A stretch of DNA of 6,554 nt from an uncultured Ruminococcus sp. (GCA_902773395.1 CACYEJ010000225.1:1-6554); one strand, 5' to 3'. Shown: positions 1 through 6,234, counted from the first letter of the stretch. The notes: generated by a model from the sequence alone, not told the origin. A program made the numbers and translations.

Positions 1-83
1 GATATGAGATTATTGAATTAATGCGAAAGAGCGGTATGACGGAAGAACAGCTGAAAAATATTCTCGGAGATAAATACTGTTGA
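1..83 (+). CDS. 3' end of an unidentified gene (partial)
   Basis: An open frame enters from the left edge (codons from position 3) and ends at TGA 81-83. It encodes about 26 residues, including ELMRKSGMTEEQLKNILGD and ending DKYC. The amphipathic 'S/G-M-T-E-E-Q-L-K-N-I-L-G' helix resembles the C-terminal helix of several metal-dependent hydrolase families such as dipeptidases and amidohydrolases. This is too little to assign a family, so the function is left open. It is the only convincing plus-strand gene in the window. No clear terminator follows it directly; the hairpin at 331-362 has T-runs on both sides and could end this transcript as well as the converging one. That the frame is coding is judged from residue composition and codon use. 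Confidence 0.6.
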   Translation, partial: YEIIELMRKSGMTEEQLKNILGDKYC

Positions 84-149
84 CAATTAATTTTTACTAT
101 TTTTCCTTAAAGCATAATAATTTGATGTTTCAAAACACAAGATGATTTT

Positions 150-248
150 ATGACGATTCAGAAAGAAACTACTATCCCAGAGATACAAAAAACTATCGTT
201 ATGCTCCGTGAACTCAACGGTGACAAATTAACCCATAATTTTTTATAG
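150..248 (+). CDS. possible 32-residue small ORF or gene remnant
   Basis: ATG at 150 opens a 32-codon frame ending at TAG 246-248. The product is mixed and soluble-looking, with a predicted helix EIQKTIVMLRELNGDK. The frame is also open upstream to about position 126, and no recognisable Shine-Dalgarno sequence precedes the ATG. It could be a small protein, a decayed fragment of a larger gene, or chance. No family is recognised. The rest of 84-330 is very AT-rich and shows nothing else, apart from the terminator that follows. Confidence 0.2.
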   Translation: MTIQKETTIPEIQKTIVMLRELNGDKLTHNFL

Positions 249-325
249 ACATAATTTTCTAATATATTTATATGATATCAAGTTTGATTAATTATATTTT
301 ATATTATCTTAAAATTCATTAATAA

Positions 326-366
326 TCAAAAAAACGTCTTCCTGTTTTTAGGAAGACGTTTTTTAT
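326..366 (-). terminator. bidirectional Rho-independent terminator
   Basis: A perfect 12-bp stem (AAAACGTCTTCC 331-342, GGAAGACGTTTT 351-362) closes an 8-nt loop. Runs of A on the left and T on the right give a U-tract on either strand. It lies about 20 bp past the stop codon of the minus-strand membrane protein gene, so ending that transcript is its main role. It can also stop plus-strand transcription coming from the gene at the left edge. Confidence 0.92.
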
Positions 367-384
367 TTCATATACAAATTTTAC

Positions 385-1341
385 TTAGGATTTAAAATTT
401 GATTTTGCTCGTGCCATATTGGGATCTTCTGCATCACCAAACACTTCAAAATTATTATACATCACAGCACCAATAGTATTTATCTCATCTACCATAGCCG
501 AATATGCAAACGCATTTACCGCAAGAAAAAATGGAATTAGTGCGTTTAAATATGACGATAATAAACTAACATACACATATGTCTTTTCTAAACTTATACC
601 AAATCCACTAAATGCGTCCTGATAGCAATAATACATAAAGGTGAGTATTCCTGCAAAGGTAGCAAACACAATCGCAAGCACCATCGAAAAAACACCATAC
701 GTATGAGCACCTTTATTACGTGGAATGCTTTCGGCTAAGCTTTGACGTACCGACTTCATAAAATCAGTTTGAGACTGTGAAAACCAAATCATCAAGAACA
801 ACAGTGCATCTACTAACAACAGCAAAATGATAATCGTAACCTTATATGCCTCCATATCAGAAACGGTAAGATAAAACATTGCTCCCAAAAAATCAAATCT
901 CTCTGCACTTCCAAATGCAAACACTCCTGTAATTGCAATCATGCCTAAAAAGCCTAAAGCAGATAATATCAATTCCACCACCGATACCTTATGAATAAGT
1001 GCATACCCTAAATCGGGAGTGGAAAAGCCATCAGAATTTTTGCTTTTTATAAATATGTAGAGTAATGTAAAAACAAAAAATCCCATAAACAATATTTTCA
1101 TGATTAAGAATAATGCTTCATATCCGCCAAGTTCTAAGTCAAAATTCAGCTTCGAGGTGACTACCTTGATAATTGTAATTTCCAAATGTGGCTGATCCTT
1201 AATTGCTAAATAACACGAACAACCTATTGACGCAAAAAGTAATATCGGTATTAATAAGAAGCTTATTCTTCCGCCAAATCTTTTTACCATTAAGAAATTA
1301 CGCTCATAGTTATTTGCAGGCTGGTAAAAATCTCTACCCAT
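385..1341 (-). CDS. six-helix integral membrane protein of unknown function
   Basis: This 318-residue protein belongs to no family I can name. Hydrophobic segments suggest six membrane helices, at about residues 26-47, 76-98, 121-144, 167-187, 216-240 and 256-282. A short basic N-terminus (MGRDFYQPANNYERNFLMVK) should be cytoplasmic. A polar loop at about 188-215 and an acidic, Asn-rich C-terminal tail (about 284-318) are also present. There is no cleavable signal peptide and no catalytic or transporter signature. The start ATG at 1341 is supported by AGGGGGAG five nucleotides upstream and by a good promoter at 1369-1397. The gene stands alone: it has its own promoter and a strong terminator, and another terminator separates it from the DUF1846 gene, so neighbours give no clue to its role. 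That the gene is real is near certain; its function is unknown. Confidence 0.88.
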   Translation of the reverse strand: MGRDFYQPANNYERNFLMVKRFGGRISFLLIPILLFASIGCSCYLAIKDQPHLEITIIKVVTSKLNFDLELGGYEALFLIMKILFMGFFVFTLLYIFIKSKNSDGFSTPDLGYALIHKVSVVELILSALGFLGMIAITGVFAFGSAERFDFLGAMFYLTVSDMEAYKVTIIILLLLVDALLFLMIWFSQSQTDFMKSVRQSLAESIPRNKGAHTYGVFSMVLAIVFATFAGILTFMYYCYQDAFSGFGISLEKTYVYVSLLSSYLNALIPFFLAVNAFAYSAMVDEINTIGAVMYNNFEVFGDAEDPNMARAKSNFKS

Positions 1342-1368
1342 TTTATCTCCCCCTAATCCTCTATATAT

Positions 1369-1397
1369 ATTTTAGTAGATTTCACCAAAAATTACAA
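1369..1397 (-). promoter_or_regulatory. sigma-A-type promoter of the membrane protein gene
   Basis: On the minus strand, -35 TTGTAA (1397-1392) is separated by 17 bp from -10 TAAAAT (1374-1369). Transcription would start near 1362, giving a leader of about 20 nt that carries the AGGGGGAG ribosome binding site (1354-1347). Spacing is optimal, and both hexamers are close to TTGACA and TATAAT. This is a motif-based prediction only. Confidence 0.6.
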
Positions 1398-1610
1398 TAG
1401 TATAAGAGATATTAATTAAAATTTATCAATTTGAACAAAAATACGTCTGTTTTTTGTACTATTAAATTCAATTGTTTTAAATATATCTTGATTATTATAT
1501 TATATTAAATTATAAATATATAACTTATATTTTCAAATAAGTTTTCCACATCAAATCAATACAATGTTGAAAACTTGTTCGAAATTTTCATCTAATTATT
1601 TTAAAAATAA
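1398..1610. other. AT-rich gene-free stretch with a DnaA-box-like motif
   Basis: This intergenic stretch of over 200 bp between two minus-strand units is extremely AT-rich and holds no convincing ORF. TTTTCCACA at 1542-1550 fits the relaxed DnaA box TTWTNCACA. TGTTGAAAA at 1565-1573 is a near match on the other strand. A second exact TTTTCCACA lies at 1657-1665, just outside. Two or three weak boxes are not enough to call an origin, and the DUF1846 terminator explains the right end of the region. Confidence 0.3.
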
Positions 1611-1660
1611 AAAAAGGTATATCTTCCGTTCACAAAACGATGATATACCTTTTTAGTTTT
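1611..1660 (-). terminator. bidirectional Rho-independent terminator after the DUF1846 gene
   Basis: AAAAAGGTATATC (1611-1623) pairs perfectly with GATATACCTTTTT (1642-1654). A smaller CGTT/AACG stem (1627-1630 with 1636-1639) stacks in the loop. On the minus strand the hairpin begins about 20 bp after the DUF1846 stop codon and is followed by a T-rich tract. T residues on the other side make it usable in both directions. Confidence 0.9.
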
Positions 1661-1675
1661 CCACATTATTTAGAA

Positions 1676-3160
1676 TTATTTATGATAAAGCTTATCAGAT
1701 TCATATTCCGGTTCGCAAGTTAAATCTACGCCCAATCTGCGGAAAATATCCATATCCTCCTGAGATAATATGACTGCCGAATGAACCTGTGACCCCTTTA
1801 GCCTTGATACCTGCTCTAATGCTTTCTTTGCATTCTCGTCTGTTTCTGCACTTACGGCAAGAGCTACGAGTACTTCGTCAATGTGCATACGAGGATTCTG
1901 ATTCTTCATAACTTTTATTTTAAGCTTCTGAATTGCCTCAATCACTTCCTTTGAAAGAAGCAGTACATTATCGTCAATTCCAGCCAACACCTTTAACGCA
2001 TTGAGCATCATTGAACAAACTGCACCTAAAAGCTCCGTTGTCTTACCGGTAACAATTCTTCCGTCATTAAGCTCTATGCCGGCAACCGGATTATCGTAGT
2101 TTTCTGAAAACTCATTAACCACCTTAGCTACCTTGCGATATTCTTTAGTGATTCCCAAGCGATTTAAAAGCATCTCGATTTTCTTTACTTCATCAAGAGC
2201 TGTACCCGTCTGTTTATTCTTCTGCAAAGCCGCATAATAGCGTCTGATAATCTCCTGCTTTGAAGCTTCACATACAACCTCGTCATCAGTTATTGCAAAG
2301 CCTACCATATTTACGCCCATATCTGTAGGGGACTTGTACGGCGATTCTCCGGAGATTTGTTCAAAAATTGCATTAAGAACCGGAAATACCTCAACGTCAC
2401 GATTATAATTTACAGTCGTTTCACCGTAAGCCTGCAAGTGCCACGGGTCTATCATGTTTACATCATTCAAGTCTGCTGTTGCTGCCTCATAAGCAAGATT
2501 CACCGGGTGCATTAGAGGAATACTCCACACAGGAAATGTTTCGTATTTTGCGTAGCCGGCTTTTATGCCTCTCTGATTCTCATGGTAAAGCTGCGAAAGG
2601 CACGTAGCCATTTTTCCGCTTCCCGGACCTGGTGCTGTAACAACAATTAATGAACGTGATGTTTCAATATAATCGTTCTTTCCGAATCCCTCTTCGCTCA
2701 CAATAAACTGAGGGTTAGACGGATATCCTGCAATCGGATAATGAAGATAGACTTTAATACCGAGGTTTTCAAGTCTAGCCTTAAATTTGTCTGCGGACGG
2801 CTGAGAATTATACTGCGTAATAACAACAGAACCTACATACAAACCAATTTCGGTTAGCTTGTCAATCAAACGAAGAATATCCATATCGTATGTAATACCA
2901 ATATCACTTCTCATTTTATTTTGCTCTATAGCTGCGGCATTAATAGCAAAGATAATCTCTGTTTGCTCCTTTAGCTTTAGCAGCATTCTTACCTTGCTGT
3001 CCGGTTCAAATCCGGGAAGAACTCTTGAAGCATGAAAGTCATCAAACAGCTTGCCGCCAAATTCCATATAAAGCTTGCCGCCAAAGCTGTTTATTCTTTC
3101 TCTGATTTTTTCTGATTGCAGTTTGAGGTACTTATCGTTGTCAAAACCTATTCTGTTCAT
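1676..3160 (-). CDS. DUF1846 (UPF0371) family protein
   Basis: At 494 residues, this matches the usual size (about 500) and layout of the DUF1846/UPF0371 family, which is conserved in Firmicutes and Actinobacteria and has no firmly established function. It is soluble, with no signal peptide or membrane helix. The N-terminal part opens MNRIGFDNDKYLKLQSEKI and contains FGGKLFDDFHASRVLPGF (about 34-51). A glycine-rich nucleotide-binding-like loop, APGPGSGKMATCLSQ, lies at 176-190; proline occupies the first Walker A glycine position and Met follows the Lys. A second stretch, GRIVTGKT (367-374), fits GxxxxGKT literally but sits in a region conserved across the family, so an ATPase role is not assumed. 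ATG 3160 is the natural family start, although the upstream GAGAG is a weak ribosome binding site. The gene is monocistronic with its own upstream promoter and terminator, and a Fur/PerR-like palindrome lies in its leader. The family call is secure; the biochemical role is not known. Confidence 0.92.
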   Translation of the reverse strand: MNRIGFDNDKYLKLQSEKIRERINSFGGKLYMEFGGKLFDDFHASRVLPGFEPDSKVRMLLKLKEQTEIIFAINAAAIEQNKMRSDIGITYDMDILRLIDKLTEIGLYVGSVVITQYNSQPSADKFKARLENLGIKVYLHYPIAGYPSNPQFIVSEEGFGKNDYIETSRSLIVVTAPGPGSGKMATCLSQLYHENQRGIKAGYAKYETFPVWSIPLMHPVNLAYEAATADLNDVNMIDPWHLQAYGETTVNYNRDVEVFPVLNAIFEQISGESPYKSPTDMGVNMVGFAITDDEVVCEASKQEIIRRYYAALQKNKQTGTALDEVKKIEMLLNRLGITKEYRKVAKVVNEFSENYDNPVAGIELNDGRIVTGKTTELLGAVCSMMLNALKVLAGIDDNVLLLSKEVIEAIQKLKIKVMKNQNPRMHIDEVLVALAVSAETDENAKKALEQVSRLKGSQVHSAVILSQEDMDIFRRLGVDLTCEPEYESDKLYHK

Positions 3161-3266
3161 ATTAATCTCTCACTTTATAAATTTTTATATGTACATTCAT
3201 AGCTACAGCAAACTAAACAAATACCAGCCTACTGCTTACGCAAGATGACTATGTTTACCTTTCATA

Positions 3267-3287
3267 TTATCATAATTATTATGATAA
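3267..3287. promoter_or_regulatory. perfect 21-bp palindrome, candidate Fur/PerR-family operator
   Basis: TTATCATAA (3267-3275) and TTATGATAA (3279-3287) are exact inverted copies around TTA. The inner 15 bp read as a 7-1-7 repeat, TCATAAT-T-ATTATGA. This differs by one base per half-site from both the PerR box (TTATAATNATTATAA) and the Fur box (TGATAATNATTATCA). It lies in the DUF1846 leader, about 107 bp before the start codon and about 60 bp downstream of the predicted -10. A repressor here could block elongation or a closer promoter. It could instead act as an AT-only RNA hairpin, but that would be weak. Confidence 0.5.
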
Positions 3288-3345
3288 ATTTGTCTGTATA
3301 AAATGCTATAGTAATGTATGTTTATGAATATAAATCGACATTTTT

Positions 3346-3375
3346 ATTATATCACACGCCAAAGAGGTAAATCAA
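3346..3375 (-). promoter_or_regulatory. promoter of the DUF1846 gene
   Basis: A perfect minus-strand -10 TATAAT (3351-3346) sits 18 bp from -35 TTGATT (3375-3370). Transcription would begin near 3339 and leave a leader of almost 180 nt, unusually long for a single gene and containing the palindrome at 3267-3287. No conserved riboswitch core is recognised in it. A weaker second promoter nearer the gene (a TATAAA at about 3185) cannot be excluded. Confidence 0.5.
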
Positions 3376-3433
3376 TGAAAGTAGCCAAGTGTAACCAATT
3401 GTAATTTTGCTTTAATCTATGTTACCAAAAAGC

Positions 3434-3478
3434 AAAAAAGAGGTGCAAAAGCTATACGAACTGCACCTCTTATTTTTA
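3434..3478 (-). terminator. terminator of the serS-HAD operon
   Basis: AAGAGGTGCA (3438-3447) pairs perfectly with TGCACCTCTT (3462-3471) around a 14-nt loop. A T-run follows on the minus strand (complement of 3434-3439), and a T-rich tract follows on the plus strand. It starts only 9 bp after the reconstructed original stop codon of the HAD gene (TAG, 3483-3481). Copy A of the insertion element now pushes the coding region about 100 bp away from it. Confidence 0.88.
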
Positions 3479-3493
3479 TTCTATTCCCAAATA

Positions 3494-3596
3494 TACTCGA
3501 AAGTGTTAAGATTTAGCACTTATCTTTCTCAGACCCACAAAATTTTGAAAAAGTTTGATCAAAACTTTATATGCCAGATCTTTTAGATTTTGAGTA
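3494..3596. mobile_element. insertion element copy A (103 bp, internally deleted)
   Basis: The element is flanked by TA (3492-3493 and 3597-3598) and runs from TACTC to GAGTA. Its outer 25 bases pair with each other at 17 positions. It keeps the left end (TTAAGATTTAGCAC, ATCTTTCTCAGACC) and the right end (GAAAAAGTTTGATCAAAACTTT) found in copy C, but lacks the roughly 200-bp middle, including the 38-bp conserved core. It sits at the 3' end of the HAD gene and replaces its last two codons and stop. It has no coding capacity. Confidence 0.85.
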
Positions 3597-4371
3597 TAAC
3601 ATTAATTCCATACTGAATTCCATTGTCAATGTTAGATTTAGTTACAAATCCAGCAGCTGATTTAATCTCATTTACCGCATTGCCCATTGCTACACAATTT
3701 TTATATTTAGTCATAATTTCCATATCGTTAAAATCATCACCAAATACAGCAATCTCATCTTTTTGATAGCCTAATCTCTTTCTAATGCTCTCTGCTCCAT
3801 TATATTTGCTGGACTCCAAGCTGCCAATTTGTATTACTCTTCCCTCGTCCGTCAAGTAAACCTTTGCAAGTTTTCCACATACATCAAACAAAATGTTGAT
3901 AACTTCATCAGAAAGCTTATTCAAACCTGTCGTAAACCCTCCGTCAAAGATTAAAACCTTTAAGATTTTCTCATAAGAGATGTTTTCTGTGGAAAAGATT
4001 TTGTCTTTTTCTACTCCCCAAGCAGACAACTCCCTTTTACTCAGCTGATTGTTAAATGCGTGAACATTATTCCACGACTGCAAAGACAAATTAATATGTG
4101 GGTATTTTCTCATTACGTTCACAATACTGTTAATAACTTTGCTGTTTATAAAACTATATTCTGATTTATCATCAAGAATATTTACCGCACCGTTACAAAA
4201 TACTCCGCCGCTGAACAACGAAAGTATATCCTCACCAATACCCAGCATTTTATCGAGGTCGGGTGTTCTTGCAGTAGCCGCAAACAATTTTATCCCCTTT
4301 TCTTTACAAGTTTTCAACGCACTAACCGCCGATTGTGGAATACATTTGTTTTCATCTATACTCGCAAGCAT
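3583..4371 (-). CDS. surviving 262-codon ORF of the HAD hydrolase, lacking motif I
   Basis: This is what a gene finder will call. Its ATG (4371) and first codons MLAS lie inside the end of copy B, and its last codons and stop (LKI-TAA) lie inside the end of copy A, so both termini are borrowed from insertion elements. Between them the Cof-type core is intact: T33 in AATAR, the C2-type cap (about 60-180), K189 in SSKYNGAESIRKRLG, and G211-D216 in GDDFND. FFDLDGT is missing, so even if translated the product should not form the aspartyl-phosphate intermediate. No convincing ribosome binding site precedes the ATG. It is not a complete gene unless copy B can be removed. Confidence 0.8.
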   Translation of the reverse strand: MLASIDENKCIPQSAVSALKTCKEKGIKLFAATARTPDLDKMLGIGEDILSLFSGGVFCNGAVNILDDKSEYSFINSKVINSIVNVMRKYPHINLSLQSWNNVHAFNNQLSKRELSAWGVEKDKIFSTENISYEKILKVLIFDGGFTTGLNKLSDEVINILFDVCGKLAKVYLTDEGRVIQIGSLESSKYNGAESIRKRLGYQKDEIAVFGDDFNDMEIMTKYKNCVAMGNAVNEIKSAAGFVTKSNIDNGIQYGINVILKI

Positions 4372-4623
4372 TAAGATTTACCACTATTCTTTCTTCGACC
4401 GGCAATTCGCTACGCTGTTGCCTGTTTTTGTTTTTATAGAAAGATATTGTTTTGAGAAGTGCTTGTGTTGTTTGCTGTTGACGGTTTGTTTAGTTTCGCT
4501 GAGGGTAATTTATTTTTCTACAATAATTTGTTCCGTCAGCGACCAAAGGCTCTGCCTTTGGAATCCGCAAGCTTTAAAAAGCTTGACCAAACTTTAAATG
4601 GTAAATCTTTTAGACTGTTAGTA
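4359..4623. mobile_element. insertion element copy B (265 bp) inside the HAD gene
   Basis: Flanking TA duplications lie at 4357-4358 and 4624-4625. The 25-bp ends are inverted repeats with 18 pairing positions, the innermost 11 perfect. Inside are nested inverted repeats: TCTTTCT with AGAAAGA around a GGCAA/TTGCC hairpin, TCGCTGA (4496-4502) with TCAGCGA (4536-4542), CCAAAGG (4543-4549) with CCTTTGG (4555-4561), and CAAGCTTT (4568-4575) with AAAGCTTG (4578-4585). No protein is encoded; the open frame across it on the plus strand is a by-product. Deleting the element plus one TA restores ACA-TTA-TTA-GAT-GAA (TLLDE) in frame. Confidence 0.88.
4484..4521. repeat. conserved 38-bp core of the element, copy B
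   Basis: This stretch matches copy C (6235-6272) at 37 of 38 positions, while the sequence to its left differs strongly between the two copies. It includes the TCGCTGA arm of an internal stem. Such local constraint suggests a protein-binding or structural core rather than simple shared descent. Confidence 0.75.
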
Positions 4624-4665
4624 TAATAATGTTCCGTCCAAATCAAAAAAAATGGCTTTTATCAT
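4618..4665 (-). pseudogene. detached 5' fragment of the HAD gene (motif I)
   Basis: ATG at 4665, preceded by GGAAG at eight nucleotides' distance, opens a 15-codon frame: MIKAIFFDLDGTLLY, then TAA at 4620-4618. The Tyr codon and the stop come from the end of copy B. The DxDGT motif (D8, D10) is the HAD nucleophile motif that the downstream ORF lacks, so the two pieces are halves of one gene. Confidence 0.85.
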
Positions 4666-4697
4666 TTTATCACTTCCAATTCAAGATAATACACCAA

Positions 4698-4725
4698 AGG
4701 ACAAACCGCCTAAGCAGCTTGTCCT
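4698..4725 (-). terminator. hairpin between serS and the HAD gene, weak terminator or processing site
   Basis: On the minus strand AGGACAAGCTG pairs with CGGTTTGTCCT (11 pairs, two of them G-U) around a 6-nt loop. It lies 16 bp after the serS stop codon and before the HAD ribosome binding site. Only a short T-rich stretch follows, so it is more likely a leaky attenuator or mRNA 3'-end stabiliser than a full terminator. Confidence 0.45.
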
Positions 4726-4740
4726 GATTAATAAAAAATA

Positions 4741-6018
4741 TTATTTTATAATATCCTTACCGCCCATATAAGGTCTTAAAGCCTCCGGAATTCTTACAGA
4801 ACCGTCCTCATTGAGATTGTTTTCCAGGAAAGCAATCAACATTCTCGGCGGAGCGACAACAGTATTATTCAAAGTATGTGCAAAATACTTATTTTTTCCT
4901 GCATTCACTCTGATTTTCAGACGGCGTGCCTGAGCATCTCCGAGATTCGAGCAAGAACCTACCTCAAAGTATTTCTTTTGACGTGGTGACCAAGCCTCTA
5001 CGTCAATACTCTTTACCTTTAAATCTGCCAAATCTCCCGAACAACACTCCAGTGTACGAACAGGAATATCCAGCGAACGGAACAAATCTACAGTATTTTG
5101 CCACAACTTATCAAACCACATTTTGCTCTCTTCCGGCTTGCAAACTACAATCATTTCCTGCTTCTCAAACTGATGAATACGGTAAACTCCACGTTCCTCA
5201 ATACCATGAGCACCCTTCTCCTTTCTAAAGCACGGAGAATAGCTTGTAAGCGTTTTCGGAAGTTCATCTTCCTTAATTACAGTATCAATGAATTTACCAA
5301 TCATTGAATGCTCACTTGTACCGATAAGATAGAGATCCTCACCCTCAATCTTATACATCATTGCGTCCATTTCTGCAAAACTCATAACGCCTGTTACGAC
5401 GTCACTTCTAATCATAAACGGCGGCACACAATAGGTGAAACCTCTGTCAATCATAAAGTCACGTGCATAGCTTATTACAGCTGAGTGAAGTCTTGCAATA
5501 TCGCCCATTAAATAATAGAAACCGTTACCGGCAACACGCCTTGCACTATCAAGGTCAATACCGTTGAGCTTCTCCATAATATCAGTATGATACGGAATTT
5601 CAAAATCAGGCACATAAGGATCGCCATACTTTTGAATTTCGACATTCTCGCTGTCGTCCTTACCAATTGGAACACTCTCGTCAATGATGTTTGGAATAAT
5701 CATCATATTTTTCTTGACTTTCTCGCCAAGCTCATTTTCAAGTATCTCAAGCTGTGCAAGCTCTTCGGATTTCTCGGTAACGAGCTTTTTCATCTGCTCT
5801 GCTTCTTCCTTCTTACCTTGACCCATTAACGCACCAATCTGCTTAGAGTACTTATTCCTGTCGGCTCTTAGAGAATCTGCCTTTTGCTGTGCGGCTCTTC
5901 TCTGATTGTCAAGCTCAATTACTTCATCTACAAGAGGAAGCTTGCTGTCTTGAAACTTTTTCTTGATATTTTCCTTAACAACATCTGGATTCTCTCTCAA
6001 AAACTTAATGTCAATCAT
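4741..6018 (-). CDS. serS: seryl-tRNA synthetase
   Basis: This cytoplasmic class II enzyme charges tRNA-Ser with serine using ATP. At 425 residues it is the standard full length. The N-terminal tRNA-binding arm is a long antiparallel coiled coil, about residues 30-104. The catalytic domain follows, with the serine-pocket loop GTSEHSMIG (233-241, replacing the common TAE form), motif 2 from CFRKEKGAHG (263-272) to QFEKQEM (283-289), and motif 3 around NNTVVAPPRMLIAFLEN (384-400), where R392 is the ATP-binding arginine. The GTSEH and APPRM variants mark a diverged branch seen in Clostridia rather than the E. coli/Bacillus type. ATG 6018 fits the family N-terminus (MIDIKFLREN) and has AAAAGGAG (6035-6028) at nine nucleotides' distance. 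It is the middle gene of a minus-strand operon: the upstream gene ends 36 bp before it and the HAD gene follows after 75 bp. No T-box leader is visible. It appears intact although both neighbours are broken. Confidence 0.97.
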   Translation of the reverse strand: MIDIKFLRENPDVVKENIKKKFQDSKLPLVDEVIELDNQRRAAQQKADSLRADRNKYSKQIGALMGQGKKEEAEQMKKLVTEKSEELAQLEILENELGEKVKKNMMIIPNIIDESVPIGKDDSENVEIQKYGDPYVPDFEIPYHTDIMEKLNGIDLDSARRVAGNGFYYLMGDIARLHSAVISYARDFMIDRGFTYCVPPFMIRSDVVTGVMSFAEMDAMMYKIEGEDLYLIGTSEHSMIGKFIDTVIKEDELPKTLTSYSPCFRKEKGAHGIEERGVYRIHQFEKQEMIVVCKPEESKMWFDKLWQNTVDLFRSLDIPVRTLECCSGDLADLKVKSIDVEAWSPRQKKYFEVGSCSNLGDAQARRLKIRVNAGKNKYFAHTLNNTVVAPPRMLIAFLENNLNEDGSVRIPEALRPYMGGKDIIK

Positions 6019-6129
6019 TGTAACTTTCTCCTTTTCACTCCATATATTTTTCTATTACATATCATCGTCATCAAAATGCAACGCTGTTTTCAATCGCATT
6101 CTTATACTCGAAAGCGTTAAGATTTAGCA

Positions 6130-6157
6130 ATTATCTTTCTCAGACCTGCATTCGCAA
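6130..6157 (-). promoter_or_regulatory. possible outward promoter in copy C directed at serS
   Basis: On the minus strand -35 TTGCGA (6157-6152) is 16 bp from -10 GATAAT (6135-6130). A transcript starting near 6123 would read out of the element into serS. The matching -10 positions in copies A, B and D are poorer (GATAAG, GAATAG, GAAAAG), so this may be copy-specific or chance. It would explain how serS stays expressed behind two insertions. Confidence 0.3.
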
Positions 6158-6234
6158 GCTCTTGCCTGTTTTTTTTGTTTTAACCGAAAGATTTATTTAT
6201 AGATTGTTATTTTGGTGATACTTGCTCTATCATA

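Larger units (their letters stand above)
3481..4665 (-). pseudogene. Cof-type HAD hydrolase gene interrupted twice by insertion elements
   Basis: Removing copies B (4359-4623) and A (3494-3596), each with one TA, rebuilds one open frame of about 270 codons, the usual length for Cof-like haloacid dehalogenase phosphatases. It starts at ATG 4665 with GGAAG as ribosome binding site and begins MIKAIFFDLDGTLL, where D8 and D10 are the nucleophile and general acid. It continues DENKCIPQSAV, then motif II AATAR, motif III Lys in SSKYNG, and motif IV GDDFND. It ends INVIWE with TAG at 3483-3481, directly before the terminator. As the DNA stands, the motif I segment stops after 15 residues, so the catalytic aspartates are cut off from the rest. 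The gene follows serS by 75 bp and was probably co-transcribed with it. Enzymes of this group dephosphorylate small sugar phosphates, cofactors or nucleotides; the substrate cannot be inferred. Confidence 0.85.

Noticed and set aside
1830..2060. ATPase function for the DUF1846 protein based on GRIVTGKT
   Set aside because: The string fits Walker A by pattern, but no matching Walker B or ATPase context is visible and the stretch is part of a family-conserved region of unknown role.
3375..3404. Nine-codon plus-strand ORF (MKVAKCNQL) preceded by AGAGGT
   Set aside because: It is too short and lies over the DUF1846 promoter region; chance is the likelier explanation.
4139..4597. 152-codon plus-strand open frame
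   Set aside because: It runs antisense to the HAD gene and then through copy B. Its composition is not protein-like, it matches no family, and it has no ribosome binding site.
4359..4623. Group I/II intron or IStron
   Set aside because: I see no intron core, no domain V-like hairpin with AGC...GUU character, and no encoded protein. The TA duplication and inverted ends fit a transposable element better.
6019..6104. T-box leader upstream of serS
   Set aside because: Clostridial serS genes often have one, but there is no AGGGTGGNACCGCG-type antiterminator sequence on the minus strand here, or within copy C.
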